From Thermohalobaculum xanthum (GTDB lineage Bacteria > Pseudomonadota > Alphaproteobacteria > Rhodobacterales > Rhodobacteraceae), in assembly GCF_016623495.1 (NCBI RefSeq), contig NZ_JAEHHL010000002.1:1-64000 (forward strand): a stretch of DNA of 64,000 nt, given 5' to 3'. The notes under the pieces were generated by a model. That model worked only from the letters and a program-made list of their open reading frames with translations. It searched no databases and was not told where the DNA came from. Below are positions 32,620 to 45,114 of this stretch, piece by piece. Made by a program: the position numbers and the translations under genes. The number at the start of each line of letters is the position of its first letter. Positions within the stretch are counted from its first letter, which is position 1.

Positions 32620-34764
32620 TCACTCGGCGGCGCGCGGCCGGCGCGTGGCACGGATCAGGCCGAGGATGTTCTTCGCCGCCTCGGGGATGTTGGTGCCGGG
32701 GCCGAAGATCGCGCGCACGCCCTTGGCCTTGAGGTAATCGTAATCCTGCGCCGGGATCACGCCACCGCAGATGACGATGATGTCCTCGGCCCCCTGCGCC
32801 TTCAGCGCCTCGATAAGCTTGGGCGCGAGGGTCTTGTGCCCCGCCGCCTGCGAGCTGATACCGATGACGTGGACGTCGTTGTCGATGGCGTCCTGGGCGG
32901 CTTCCTCGGGCGTCTGGAACAGCGGGCCCACATCGACATCGAAGCCGATATCGGCAAAGGCCGTCGCGATCACCTTGGCGCCACGGTCATGGCCGTCCTG
33001 GCCCATCTTGACCACCAGCATGCGGGGACGACGGCCCTCTTCCTCGGCGAAGGCCTCGACGTCCTTCTGGATGGCGGCGAAACCCTCGTCGCCCTCATAG
33101 GCGGCACCATAGACCCCCGACAGCGTCTGCACCTCGGCGCGATGGCGCCCGAAGACCTTTTCCATGGCGTCCGAAATCTCCCCCACCGTTGCACGGACCC
33201 GGGCCGCCTCGACGGCGGCCTCGAGCAGGTTGCCGCCCTCGCGCGCGCGGCGTTCGATCTCGGCCAGCGCGCGCGCGCAGGCTTCGGCGTCGCGCCCGTC
33301 ACGGATGCGCGCCAGACGACCGACCTGCGCCTCGCGGACGCGCACGTTGTCGACATCGAGGATGTCGATGGCGTCTTCCTTCGGCAGGCGGTACTTGTTC
33401 ACCCCGACGATCACCTCGTCGCCGCGGTCCACGGCGGCCTGGCGGCGGGCGGCTGCCTCCTCGATCCTGAGCTTCGGCATGCCGCTCGCGACCGCCTTGG
33501 TCATGCCGCCGAGCCCATCGATCTCCTCGATCAGCTTCCACGCCTCGGCGCACAACTGGTCGGTCAGCGCCTCGACATAGTAGCTGCCGGCCAGGGGATC
33601 GACGACCTTCGTCACGCCCGTCTCGTGCTGCAGGATAAGCTGCGTGTTCCGGGCAATCCGGGCCGAGAACTCGGTCGGCAAGGCAATGGCCTCGTCGAAC
33701 GAGTTGGTATGAAGGCTCTGCGTGCCGCCGAGCACGGCGGCCAGCGCCTCGTAGGCCGTGCGGACGATGTTGTTGTAGGGATCCTGCTCCTGCAGGCTGA
33801 CGCCCGAGGTCTGGCAGTGGGTGCGCAGCATCAGGCTCTGTGGCTTCTTCGGCTCGAACTCGGACATGATCCGCGCCCAGAGCGTGCGCGCCGCCCGCAG
33901 TTTCGCCGCCTCCATGAAAAAGTTCATGCCGATGGCGAAGAAGAAGCTGAGCCGCCCGGCGAAGGCGTCGACATCCATGCCGCGCTCGATCGCCGCCTTC
34001 ACGTATTCCTTGCCGTCGGCCAGGGTGAAGGCGAGTTCCTGCACGAGGTTCGCACCCGCCTCCTGCATGTGGTAGCCCGAGATCGAGATCGAGTTGAACC
34101 GTGGCATCTCGTTGGCCGTGTACTCGATGATGTCGGCCACGATCCTCATGCTTGGCTCGGGCGGATAGATGTAGGTGTTGCGGACCATGAACTCCTTGAG
34201 GATGTCGTTCTGGATGGTCCCGGAAAGCTCGGCCCGGCTCGCGCCCTGCTCCTCGCCCGCGACGATGAAGTTCGCCAGCACCGGGATCACAGCGCCGTTC
34301 ATCGTCATCGAGACCGAGATGTCCTTTAGCGGAATGCCGTCGAACAGGATCTTCATGTCCTCGACCGAGTCGATGGCGACGCCGGCCTTGCCCACATCGC
34401 CCTCGACGCGGGGATGGTCGCTGTCATAGCCGCGATGCGTCGCGAGATCGAAGGCGACCGAGACGCCCTGCTGCCCCGCCGCCAGCGCCTTGCGATAGAA
34501 GGCGTTCGACTCCTCGGCGGTCGAGAAGCCCGCGTACTGGCGAATCGTCCACGGACGGCCGGCATACATCGTCGCCCTGACGCCGCGCGTGAAGGGCGCG
34601 ACGCCCGGCACGCCGCCAAGATGCCCGACATCGGCGATGTCGTCCTCGGTATAGAGCGGCTTGACCGCGATCCCCTCGGCCGTTTCCCAGGTGAGCGCGT
34701 CGGGGCTGCGGCCCTTGAGTTCCTTCTCGGCGAGCTTGCGCCAGGTCCCGGTCTTGTCGCTCAT
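32620..34764 (-). CDS. Methylmalonyl-CoA mutase
   Basis: A 714-aa single-chain adenosylcobalamin enzyme interconverting (R)-methylmalonyl-CoA and succinyl-CoA. The N-terminal barrel has [20 protein letters not shown] and [19 protein letters not shown]. The C-terminal B12 domain has the base-off motif DGHDRGAK (Asp590, His592) and [12 protein letters not shown]. Length equals the usual single-polypeptide McmA. It follows the P-loop gene at 34865 by 100 bp, and together with pccA/pccB forms the carboxylation route for propionyl-CoA. No methylmalonyl-CoA epimerase gene is present in this window, so it must lie elsewhere. Confidence 0.95.
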   Translation of the reverse strand: MSDKTGTWRKLAEKELKGRSPDALTWETAEGIAVKPLYTEDDIADVGHLGGVPGVAPFTRGVRATMYAGRPWTIRQYAGFSTAEESNAFYRKALAAGQQGVSVAFDLATHRGYDSDHPRVEGDVGKAGVAIDSVEDMKILFDGIPLKDISVSMTMNGAVIPVLANFIVAGEEQGASRAELSGTIQNDILKEFMVRNTYIYPPEPSMRIVADIIEYTANEMPRFNSISISGYHMQEAGANLVQELAFTLADGKEYVKAAIERGMDVDAFAGRLSFFFAIGMNFFMEAAKLRAARTLWARIMSEFEPKKPQSLMLRTHCQTSGVSLQEQDPYNNIVRTAYEALAAVLGGTQSLHTNSFDEAIALPTEFSARIARNTQLILQHETGVTKVVDPLAGSYYVEALTDQLCAEAWKLIEEIDGLGGMTKAVASGMPKLRIEEAAARRQAAVDRGDEVIVGVNKYRLPKEDAIDILDVDNVRVREAQVGRLARIRDGRDAEACARALAEIERRAREGGNLLEAAVEAARVRATVGEISDAMEKVFGRHRAEVQTLSGVYGAAYEGDEGFAAIQKDVEAFAEEEGRRPRMLVVKMGQDGHDRGAKVIATAFADIGFDVDVGPLFQTPEEAAQDAIDNDVHVIGISSQAAGHKTLAPKLIEALKAQGAEDIIVICGGVIPAQDYDYLKAKGVRAIFGPGTNIPEAAKNILGLIRATRRPRAAE

Positions 34765-34864
34765 CGCTTTTCCTCCAGTTCGCGGCCTCGGCGCCGCGCG
34801 GCCAAGGCATCCCCTGAATTGCAGGCCGGCGCACCGGCCATGACCCGCCCAGGTGCCGCCGCCA

Positions 34865-35779
34865 TCATTCGGCCTCGCGCCGGGCCCGCGTTTCGAGACC
34901 CATCCCCGCGATTGCCGCCATGTCGTCCTCGTATAGCGCAGTCAGTTGCTCGCGCTCGTCCCGCGTCCAGGGCGCAAAACGCGGGGCGTCCGGGCGGGAG
35001 TGCTCTGCCACGATCGCCTCGCGCTCCGCCTGCTCCGGCGCATCCGGGCGGCGCCAGCGCGCGACTAGCGCCTCGACCGCCTCGGCCGGCATCGAGCGAT
35101 TGCGCCACTTCGCTGCCCCACGCATGCAGAGTCGCGCCGCCTCGGCCCCGACAAGGCGCGCGAGCATCGCGTGCTCGTCCCCCGCAAGATCTTCGTAGCG
35201 CGCTGCATCCGCCACCGGGAATGCTGACACGATCTCGCCGATCAGGTGTGGCCATCGCCCCGTCGCCGAGAAGATTCGCGGTTTCGCCACGTCGAACCCG
35301 GCCACCGGGCGGTGACGGCAGACATGGGCGAAAAGGCTCTCGCTCCATTCCGCGTAACCCCGAAACGTCACGACCGCCCTGACCGGCCAGGGCCTCAGCG
35401 CCAGCGCAAGAAGTCGCAGCCGCCATCCGGCCTCCGGATAGAGCGCGCGCGTCCTTGGCATCGGCGGCAGCCCGACCGAAGCCGCGCGAGGCCGTGGAAA
35501 GAGCCAGGCAGCCGGGCCGAGCAGGTTCTCGTCCGACAGCACCAGGAGCCGCACGCCCTGCCGCTCGGCATCCCGGGCGGCCATCCGCGCCGAGAGCGCC
35601 CGCGCCGGCGCGGAGCGCCTGAGCTGCGCAATACCGCCGCCCTTCGGCGGCGGCCGGATGTCCCGAGGCGTGATGGCGCGGATGCCCTGGGCGGCGAGCA
35701 GGCCCGCCCGCGCGTCCAGCGCGGCCTGCGTCGAGGTCGTGCCGGTTCGGTGCACGCCGAGATGCAGCACGATTTCCAT
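34865..35779 (-). CDS. Sulfotransferase-like P-loop protein
   Basis: A 304-aa protein starting [20 protein letters not shown], the sulfotransferase-type P-loop of a family common as hypothetical genes in Rhodobacterales. Supporting elements are [11 protein letters not shown] and [19 protein letters not shown]. The rest is alanine/arginine-rich with little else recognisable. A competing frame on the same strand (34761-35807) is longer but lacks motifs. It lies between pccA (32 bp gap) and the mutase gene, so it is probably co-transcribed with them. Its role in propionate use is unclear. Confidence 0.7.
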   Translation of the reverse strand: MEIVLHLGVHRTGTTSTQAALDARAGLLAAQGIRAITPRDIRPPPKGGGIAQLRRSAPARALSARMAARDAERQGVRLLVLSDENLLGPAAWLFPRPRAASVGLPPMPRTRALYPEAGWRLRLLALALRPWPVRAVVTFRGYAEWSESLFAHVCRHRPVAGFDVAKPRIFSATGRWPHLIGEIVSAFPVADAARYEDLAGDEHAMLARLVGAEAARLCMRGAAKWRNRSMPAEAVEALVARWRRPDAPEQAEREAIVAEHSRPDAPRFAPWTRDEREQLTALYEDDMAAIAGMGLETRARREAE

Positions 35780-35811
35780 CAGCCAGGGCTCCCGCCGCCT
35801 GAGTCATGGCG

Positions 35812-37812
<2,001 letters not shown>

Positions 37813-37987
37813 GCGTCCCTATCCTTCTTGTGTTCTGTCGTGTGCTCCGCACCCGCGCGCACCTGGGGCCCGGGCATGCGGCCGGCGGGCGGGCATGCGA
37901 GCCGCCACCACGTGCGCATGAGCACGAAGCGGAGCGTGGTCGGAGGTATCGAGGGAGCTGCCGGGCGACCGGGCGCCGCGGCGAGGC

Positions 37988-38254
37988 TTACTTGTCGTCG
38001 GGCAGAAGCACCATCACGCGCCACGCGATGCCGACGAAGCCGAAGGTCACCGCGAAGGAGGCGAGGAGGATGAAGAGCGCCGTCACCCCTTCCGCCGCGC
38101 CGTGCACCAGCCGGCCGAGCCCCCCGATATCGAGGGTGAGCAGGATTAGCAGGAAGATCCAGCCGGCCGCGACACCGTCGCCGGCCGACACCGCGACATA
38201 CTTCACCAGCCAGTAGGGATCCCGCCGGTATTTCTCTCGGCTCTCGGGCGTCAT
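37988..38254 (-). CDS. Small two-helix membrane protein in the pcc cluster
   Basis: An 88-aa protein with a polar start (MTPESREKYRRDPYWLVKY) and two hydrophobic helices (GWIFLLILLTLDIGGL; LFILLASFAVTFGFVGIA). GGGAGAG lies six bases before the ATG at 38254. It sits between ridA-like and pccA genes on the same strand. A small orf at this place is a feature of pcc loci in related bacteria as far as I recall. Function unknown. Confidence 0.75.
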   Translation of the reverse strand: MTPESREKYRRDPYWLVKYVAVSAGDGVAAGWIFLLILLTLDIGGLGRLVHGAAEGVTALFILLASFAVTFGFVGIAWRVMVLLPDDK

Positions 38255-38338
38255 CACGGCTCTCCCGGTCGCGGCTGCATGAGGGGGATGTGGTGTCCCC
38301 CGAGAGAGCGTCAAGCATGGTGTGACGGAGCGACGCCA

Positions 38339-38749
38339 TCATGCCGCCCCCTCTGCCGGGCGCCGTGCCACCATGTCGATCTCGACCAGCGCGCCGACCG
38401 CGAGGGCCGTCACGCCCACGGTGGTGCGCGCTGGGCGCCGGTCGGGCGGGAAGAAGGACTGGTAGACCGCGTTGAACGCCGCGTAGTCGCGCTCGAACTC
38501 GGTGAGGTAGCAGCGGCACTGGATCACGTGCGAGAGGTCGAGCCCCAGGCCGCCAAGCACGACGCGCAGGTTCTCCATCACCCGCCGCGTCTGGGCCTCG
38601 ATCCCCGCGGGCAGCGGCGCGTCGGGTGCGGCCGGGTCGGTCGGCATCTGTCCCGTCAGGAAGACCCAGCCATCGGCCTCCACCGCGTGGCTGAAGGGCG
38701 CAACCGGGCGGGGGCCGCCTGCGATCATGTGGAAGAGGGGCGCGCTCAT
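38339..38749 (-). CDS. RidA family protein
   Basis: A 136-aa protein of the RidA/YjgF/YER057c family, whose archetype hydrolyses reactive enamine/imine intermediates. Seen: PVAPFSHAVEADGWVFLTGQ, MENLRVVLGGLGLDLSHVIQ and the final RTTVGVTALAVGALVEIDMV. The position usually occupied by the catalytic arginine reads CRCYLTEFERDYAAFNAVY with ARTTVG, in line with Rid subgroups. Start 38749 is chosen because family proteins begin there, although the ribosome site is poor. It is inserted between pccB (152 bp away) and the small membrane gene, co-directionally. Confidence 0.85.
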   Translation of the reverse strand: MSAPLFHMIAGGPRPVAPFSHAVEADGWVFLTGQMPTDPAAPDAPLPAGIEAQTRRVMENLRVVLGGLGLDLSHVIQCRCYLTEFERDYAAFNAVYQSFFPPDRRPARTTVGVTALAVGALVEIDMVARRPAEGAA

Positions 38750-38901
38750 GGGGCCCCCGGAAAATGTGCGAGCGCGACCTGCCCAGCGCCCGCCGCGCTG
38801 AGAAGGCCGACCGGCCAGCAATCAGCCAGCCGCGGCCGCCACCGGGCCTTGCCCCCGAACTGGGCGTGGAATGTAGCGGGGTCACGCATTATCCGGTTCC
38901 G

Positions 38902-40434
<1,533 letters not shown>

Positions 40435-40486
40435 CTCTTTTCTCTCCCTCAGGCCTGGGCCGTGCTGCGGGGATGCCGCGCCGGGA

Positions 40487-40533
40487 TTGCGAAATCCATA
40501 GAAAATGCGAACATCTTTTGCGAAACTGCGAAC
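40487..40533. promoter_or_regulatory. Array of four TGCGAA half sites between pccB and pccR
   Basis: TGCGAA occurs at 40488, 40506, 40519 and 40527, two of them within the near-palindrome TTTTGCGAAA and ATTGCGAAAT. PccR of Rhodobacter sphaeroides is reported, from memory, to bind TTTGCAAA-type half sites in the pccB promoter. The array is therefore a likely PccR operator. Confidence 0.6.
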
Positions 40534-40563
40534 ATGGCCTGATCACGACGGGAAAACACAGCG

Positions 40564-41967
40564 ATGACGGCGCGAAAAACCTTTGCAGGCGCGCGGCTTG
40601 GCGAGATCCGGCGCGGCCTGGGCATGACGCAGGCGGCACTTGGCCGCAGCCTCGGCGTCTCCACCTCCTACCTCAACCAGATGGAGAACAACCACCGGCC
40701 CATCAGCCGCGACGTGGTGCAGGGACTGGCCGAGAAGTTCGGCCTCGACGTCTCGGTCTTCTCGATGGACGAGGGCGACCGCCTGATCGCAGACCTGCGC
40801 GAGGCAATGGCCGACCCGGTCTTTGCCGATGCGCCGAGCCGCGCCGAGCTTCAGATCCTCGCCACCAACGCCCCCGGCATGGCGCATGCCTTCCTGACAC
40901 TGCATCGCGCCTACAGCCGGGCGCAGGAGCGGCTCGCCAGCATCGACGAGGCGCTCGAGCGGCCGGATGCCGGTTTCTCGCCCCTGCCGTGGGAGGAGGT
41001 GCGCGACTTCTTCCACTATGTCGACAACTACCTCGACGCGGTCGACCGCGCGGCCGAGCAGTTCGCCCGCACGGCGGGGTTCGACGGGCGCGACAAGATC
41101 GCGAACGGCGCCCGCTGGCTGGCCGAGCGCCACGGCATCTCGACCCGCTACGAGGGTCGGCTGATCCGCCGCTATGACGACGCAAGCCGCACCCTGACCC
41201 TCTCGCCCGACCAGACGCCGGCGACGCAGGCCTTCCACCTCGCCCACCAGGTCGCGCTGATCGCCCATGCCGGGCTGATCGAGGCGACGCTCGATCTCGC
41301 CCGCTTCCGGACGGACGAGGCCCGCGCCATCGCCCGCATCGGCATCGCCAACTACTTCGCGGGGGCGGCCATCCTGCCCTATGGCGCCTTCCTCTCCGCG
41401 GCGCGGGAGTTGCGGCACGATCTCGAGGCGCTGGCGGGACGCTTCGGCTGCTCGCTCGAACAGGTGGGCCACCGTCTCTCGACCCTCCAGCGGCCGGGCG
41501 CGCGCGGAGTGCCGTTCTTCTTCGTGCGCGTCGACCAGGCGGGGACGATCACCAAGCGCCACTCCTCGACGCCGCTGCAATTCGCGCGGTTCGGGGGGGC
41601 GTGCCCGCTCTGGAACGTCCACCGAGCCTTCGAGACGCCCGGGCGCATCCTGCGCCAGCTGGCCGAGACGCCGGACGGGGTGCGATACCTCTGCCTCGCC
41701 ACCGACGTGATCAAGCCTGGCGGGCATTTCCGAGCACCGACACGGCGTTACGCAATCGGGCTCGGCTGCGAGGTGCGCTACGCGGATCAGCTTGTCTATG
41801 CCGACGACCTCGACACGACCAACGCCGCCGCCTACGAGCCGATCGGAATCTCCTGCCGGATCTGCGAGCGCCGCGCCTGCCATCAACGGTCGGTCCCGCC
41901 GGTGGAGAAACGCCTCAGCATCGACGCGAATGCGCGGGACGTGCTGCCTTATGCAATCCGGCGGTGA
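40564..41967 (+). CDS. pccR: Short-chain fatty acyl-CoA regulator (PccR/ScfR type)
   Basis: A 467-aa XRE-type regulator. Residues about 10-62 carry the helix-turn-helix (LGEIRRGLGMTQAALGRSLG, SYLNQMENNHRPISRD). The remaining 400 residues match the ScfR architecture, an IrrE-like/DUF2083 domain plus a C-terminal segment with clustered cysteines (SCRICERRACHQRSVPP). In R. sphaeroides the PccR member activates propionyl-CoA carboxylase expression in response to acyl-CoA. Its position divergent from pccB and the operator-like array between them support the same role. Confidence 0.88.
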   Translation: MTARKTFAGARLGEIRRGLGMTQAALGRSLGVSTSYLNQMENNHRPISRDVVQGLAEKFGLDVSVFSMDEGDRLIADLREAMADPVFADAPSRAELQILATNAPGMAHAFLTLHRAYSRAQERLASIDEALERPDAGFSPLPWEEVRDFFHYVDNYLDAVDRAAEQFARTAGFDGRDKIANGARWLAERHGISTRYEGRLIRRYDDASRTLTLSPDQTPATQAFHLAHQVALIAHAGLIEATLDLARFRTDEARAIARIGIANYFAGAAILPYGAFLSAARELRHDLEALAGRFGCSLEQVGHRLSTLQRPGARGVPFFFVRVDQAGTITKRHSSTPLQFARFGGACPLWNVHRAFETPGRILRQLAETPDGVRYLCLATDVIKPGGHFRAPTRRYAIGLGCEVRYADQLVYADDLDTTNAAAYEPIGISCRICERRACHQRSVPPVEKRLSIDANARDVLPYAIRR

Positions 41968-41988
41968 GAGACGCAGTCCGCTCTCTCA
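41965..41988. terminator. Stop-codon hairpin between convergent pccR and GST genes
   Basis: TGAGAGA (41965-41971) and TCTCTCA (41982-41988) pair around ten bases and include both stop codons. It could terminate either transcript; no T run is present. Confidence 0.35.
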
Positions 41989-42609
41989 GCCTGCCTGGGG
42001 CGGTGCAACCGCCTCGTCCATGGCGAGAGCGCAGCGATATGCTTCCCGCTTGGAAAGGCGGGCGAAATAGGTCTCGAATGCCGGTCGCTGCTCGATCGTC
42101 CCGAATGCCAGCCCCCAGCCAACATGCGAGCCGACATAGACATCCGCCGCCGAAAATTCGGGGCCGGCAATGTAGTCGCTGGCCGAGACAGCGTGTTCAA
42201 GCGTGTCCATCACGGCGCCGAAATTGCCATAGCCAACCATCCGCTCCCGCTCGACCGGCACCTCGACCTCCAGGGCACGGCTCGTGACAGCAGCTTCCAG
42301 CGGACCTGCAGCGAAGAACAGCCAGCGATAATAGGCGGCGCGATCAGCCTGGGCGGGCGCCAGGCCAGTGTCGGGATAGGCATCAGCCAGCCATGCGCAG
42401 ATGGCGGCGCATTCCGTCACCACAGTGTCGCCGCGACGGATTGCAGGCACCTTTCCCATCGGATTGATCGCGAGATAGTCGGGAGACTTCATGGCCGGGC
42501 CGTACTCGATGATCTCGGTGCGGTATGGCACGCCCACCTCTTCCAGCATCCAGCGGACGATCCGCCCCCGTGACATGGGGTTGGTGTAGAAGATCAGGTC
42601 ATCGGTCAT
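41986..42609 (-). CDS. Glutathione S-transferase family protein
   Basis: A 207-aa GST. The thioredoxin-like half reads LIFYTNPMSRGRIVRWMLEE, MGKVPAIRRGDTVVTECAAI (cis-Pro and glutathione gamma-Glu contact); the helical half contains FSAADVYVGSHV with the capping Asp. GGAGGG lies six bases before the ATG at 42609; a GTG two codons earlier is also in frame. The gene is convergent with pccR and its substrate is not indicated. The ribosome site is strong. Confidence 0.88.
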   Translation of the reverse strand: MTDDLIFYTNPMSRGRIVRWMLEEVGVPYRTEIIEYGPAMKSPDYLAINPMGKVPAIRRGDTVVTECAAICAWLADAYPDTGLAPAQADRAAYYRWLFFAAGPLEAAVTSRALEVEVPVERERMVGYGNFGAVMDTLEHAVSASDYIAGPEFSAADVYVGSHVGWGLAFGTIEQRPAFETYFARLSKREAYRCALAMDEAVAPPQAG

Positions 42610-42819
42610 TGCCACCCTCCGCGATCAATCCGGCGCGGACGGTAGCAAGAATGCTGACCGTCGTCAGCGCAACTCCCTCACCTGTTCGACACCTCCCACT
42701 TGGGATTGATCCAGGGCGGGCGATTGTCGCGCATGCGCGATCGGTCCGCGAAGGTCTTGCCTGAGGGGCGTGATACGGCGGCTTTACCGTGCTGCGGCAG
42801 CATGTTGATCCGGCGGCTG
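42610..42819. other. Short gap containing a betA 3'-end relic
   Basis: Holds the 61-bp relic at 42671-42731. In the leftward frame a 41-codon open frame ends RDNRPPWINPKWEVSNR, the same ending as betA. Confidence 0.45.
42671..42731. repeat. Partial copy C of the betA 3' end
   Basis: About 61 bp matching 45031-45091 with a few substitutions. The encoded C-terminus reads MRDNRPPWINPKWEVSNR, against [18 protein letters not shown] in betA. Confidence 0.7.
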
Positions 42820-43830
42820 TTATTCCCGCCGGCTTCTTTCCTCCTTCTTCATTTCTCGAGCAAGACGGAATCCTGTGTAGTTGGCTCGATATGTTTCTAA
42901 TTGGCGGCCGCGCGCCGCTGGGCGCACGCCATCCATCGCGGTCGTAAATGCCCCGCCTTTTGCAACGCGCCAGCAATTGTTCTGAGATTGCGCCAGCCGC
43001 AGATAGGCGCTGTCACTCGCCAGCCCGAGATGTTCCTCTGTCCAGCAGGACAGCGTGAGCTCGCGCACATTGCCGGACATGTGGCGCAGTCCCCAGGCGT
43101 TGGCGGCGTCGAGCTCATGCACGGGGACTTGCCTTCTTCGGTTCGTCAGATGCGGCATCTCGATCTTTCGGAGGTTCTCGGTCGCCTTCCGCGAAAAATT
43201 GGCTTGATCGGCGGTCAGCTCGTCTCCCTGCGCGAACCGCGTCTGCGTGCCCGAACGGGCCGCATATTCCCATTCGGCTTCGGTCGGCAGGCGATAGACA
43301 TCTGCCCCCGCACGGCCGTTGAGCCAGGCCACGTACTCGAGTGCGTCGAGGTAGGAGACATTGATCACGGGGTGATCCGGCCCGAGGGCCACGTATCCTT
43401 CTTCAAGCGTCAGAACTCTGTGATCCGGGGTGTGTGTGCACCCGCCATCCTCCACGCAAGCCATCCAGTCCGCATGGGTCAGTTCGTTGCGGGCCATGGC
43501 ATAGGGGATTTCCATCTCCACCCGGTGGCGGGGATGCTCGAATGGGATGATGTTGATCTCGTCGGGCCCGCGCATCCGCACTTTGGCGTTTTCCCCGTAA
43601 ATGTCGAACGGGTTGCGCGACTCCCCGGGTTCGGCGCCCATCAGGAACGCGCCCGGCGGCATCACGATCATCTCGGGGCAGACATCGCATTCGCGGAAGC
43701 TTTCGAGCGGCGAAACCCTGCGGCCATCTGCGAGTTCGTACGAAACTTCGCCATCCGACGCCGCCGGAACGGGGAGCAGGATGCTTCCGCAAATGAGCGC
43801 CGCCAGAATATGTTTCAGGCAAGAATGCAT
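42820..43830 (-). CDS. Exported SUMF1/FGE-fold protein without catalytic cysteines
   Basis: A 336-aa protein with signal peptide (KHILAALICGSILLPVPAA). The body is the formylglycine-generating-enzyme/sulfatase-modifying fold: MIVMPPGAFLMGA, HPRHRVEMEIPYAMARNELT, YRLPTEAEWEYAAR, LRHMSGNVRELTLSCW, CWRVAKGGAF (286-295), NYTGFRLAR. In true FGE the segment after KGG carries two catalytic cysteines; here it reads KGGAFTTAMDGVRPAAR, without any. It is therefore unlikely to make formylglycine on the nearby choline sulfatase. Many such proteins have binding roles. The gene lies between two copies of the betA 3' end. Confidence 0.82.
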   Translation of the reverse strand: MHSCLKHILAALICGSILLPVPAASDGEVSYELADGRRVSPLESFRECDVCPEMIVMPPGAFLMGAEPGESRNPFDIYGENAKVRMRGPDEINIIPFEHPRHRVEMEIPYAMARNELTHADWMACVEDGGCTHTPDHRVLTLEEGYVALGPDHPVINVSYLDALEYVAWLNGRAGADVYRLPTEAEWEYAARSGTQTRFAQGDELTADQANFSRKATENLRKIEMPHLTNRRRQVPVHELDAANAWGLRHMSGNVRELTLSCWTEEHLGLASDSAYLRLAQSQNNCWRVAKGGAFTTAMDGVRPAARGRQLETYRANYTGFRLAREMKKEERSRRE

Positions 43831-43934
43831 CGCTCTTCTCCGACATCATGCACCGGCGCGGTCTGCCGCATGAGCACCGCGCCACCAAACATGATGGCCA
43901 CGGTCGCTGCGGGAGCCGGAATGACGTGCCGCAG
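43815..43934 (-). pseudogene. Remnant of the small membrane ORF found downstream of betA
   Basis: Frame reads LRHVIPAPAATVAIMFGGAV, parallel to LRHVFLVLAATVSAFAVAAF encoded at 44739-44906. It lacks a normal start codon (first codon CTG after a stop) and runs over the start of the SUMF1-like gene. It is part of repeat copy B. Confidence 0.4.
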
Positions 43935-44148
43935 TGTCGTTCAACTCTCAGTTCGGATCAGTCAGGCAACAGCAGCCGCAATGGAAAGGGATTCAAGCGC
44001 GGTTAAAGCGGCACTTCAAGCGCGCCGTTCCGCGGCCTCGCATCATCTACAGAAGACGAACAGCACTCCCTCACCTGTCCGACACCTCCCACCTTGGATT
44101 GATCCAGGGCTGGCGATTGTCGCGCGGCAATGGCGGAGGGCCGAGGAG
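43895..44148. repeat. Copy B of the betA 3'-end repeat
   Basis: Aligns without gaps to 44861-45114 at a constant offset of 966 bp. The stretch 43951-44145 is about 94% identical; the part before it is more diverged. It keeps the last 20-odd codons of betA in frame, ending [18 protein letters not shown] and a stop. Confidence 0.85.
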
Positions 44149-44159
44149 GTGACGCAGGC

Positions 44160-44723
44160 TCATCCCGCCGCCGCGATGAACTCCTCGATTCGTGCACGGA
44201 CTTTCGTCTCGATCTCCTGCCAGCGGGGCAGATACTCGGCGCTATAGGTGACTTTGACGTTCAGCGTCGGGCGCGGCGCGATGAACTGGCTGCACGACGG
44301 CATCGGCACGTGGTTCGGCCGCGAGCAGCTTATGAAGACGGTCCGCTTCCGGTCCTCGAACTTCACAAAGCTGTCAATGCCGGACGGATGCGAGAGCCAC
44401 TCGAGACCGTGAAGCATCCCCTTGCGCTCGAACTCGTCCATCGACTCGCGCATGCGAGAATAGGTCTTGAACTTCGCGTCCGATGGACCTGCCGTGCCAA
44501 TCTTTCTGTTCCGCTGCAGCAGCACATTGATCCAGTGGCTGTTCTTCCAACCGGCGTGTTTCCGCCATTCCTCGAAGGATTCCGGTGTTCGGGGCGTCAG
44601 GTCCGGCAGCTCGGTGATCATGAAGACCCCTGTGGTCCGGTAGAACCCGTCCTCGGTCAGGAACGTTTCGGCCTGATCGTCCTTCTCGATCGGCGCATCG
44701 AGGTAACGGCGGGGGATCGCCAT
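44160..44723 (-). CDS. Uncharacterised 187-aa protein, probably the 3' part of a split gene
   Basis: I do not recognise the family. The product begins [11 protein letters not shown] and ends [12 protein letters not shown]; it is rich in charged and aromatic residues ([20 protein letters not shown]) with two cysteines, and has no signal peptide of its own. GGGGA lies seven bases before the ATG at 44723. The open frame upstream (44739-44906) is in the same reading frame, separated only by a TAG at 44739-44741 and five codons, which suggests one membrane-anchored protein of about 248 residues interrupted by a nonsense codon. It lies between two copies of the betA 3' end. Confidence 0.65.
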   Translation of the reverse strand: MAIPRRYLDAPIEKDDQAETFLTEDGFYRTTGVFMITELPDLTPRTPESFEEWRKHAGWKNSHWINVLLQRNRKIGTAGPSDAKFKTYSRMRESMDEFERKGMLHGLEWLSHPSGIDSFVKFEDRKRTVFISCSRPNHVPMPSCSQFIAPRPTLNVKVTYSAEYLPRWQEIETKVRARIEEFIAAAG

Positions 44724-44738
44724 GCGAATTTCCCCGAT

Positions 44739-44906
44739 CTATACCCTCACCGGCTCCATCGTCGCGGTGGAGGGATTGATCGGGACCATCGGGCGGCCCG
44801 CGTAGCTCTCAGGAATATCTCCGCCCTCTTGGGTCAGCATGAACGCCGCAACGGCAAACGCCGAGACCGTCGCTGCTAGCACCAGGAAGACGTGCCGGAG
44901 TTTCAA
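44739..44906 (-). CDS. Small membrane ORF (55 aa) upstream of and in frame with the 187-aa gene
   Basis: The frame starts at TTG 44906, preceded by AGGA with six bases spacing, and ends at TAG 44739-44741. It encodes KLRHVFLVLAATVSAFAVAA, a single transmembrane or signal helix, then a periplasmic-type tail (ESYAGRPMVPINPSTATMEP). It may be a free small protein, or the N-terminus of the protein at 44160-44723. A decayed homologue sits at the matching place before the SUMF1-like gene (43815-43934). Confidence 0.5.
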   Translation of the reverse strand: MKLRHVFLVLAATVSAFAVAAFMLTQEGGDIPESYAGRPMVPINPSTATMEPVRV

Positions 44907-45114
44907 TCGAAGTCCTGTTCGGATCAGCCAGGCAAAAGCAGCCGCAATGGAAAGGGATTCAAGCGCGGTTAAAGCGGCACTTCAAGCGCGCCGTTCCGCG
45001 GCCTCGCATCATCTGCATAAGACGAACGACACTCCCTCACCTGTCCGACACCTCCCACCTGGGATTGATCCAGGGCTGGCGATTGTCGCGCGGCAATGGC
45101 GGGCGGCCGAGGAT
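44861..45114. repeat. Copy A of the betA 3'-end repeat (within and after betA)
   Basis: The apparent parent copy; it includes the last 26 codons of betA, the intergenic stretch and the start of the small membrane ORF. See copies B and C. Confidence 0.85.

Noticed and set aside
34761-35807. 348-codon alternative frame on the same strand as the P-loop gene
   Set aside because: The 304-codon frame has the sulfotransferase-type P-loop and a normal start; the other is low complexity.
42599-42976. 125-codon leftward open frame overlapping the SUMF1-like gene
   Set aside because: Overlaps a gene with clear domain motifs and lacks a start signal.
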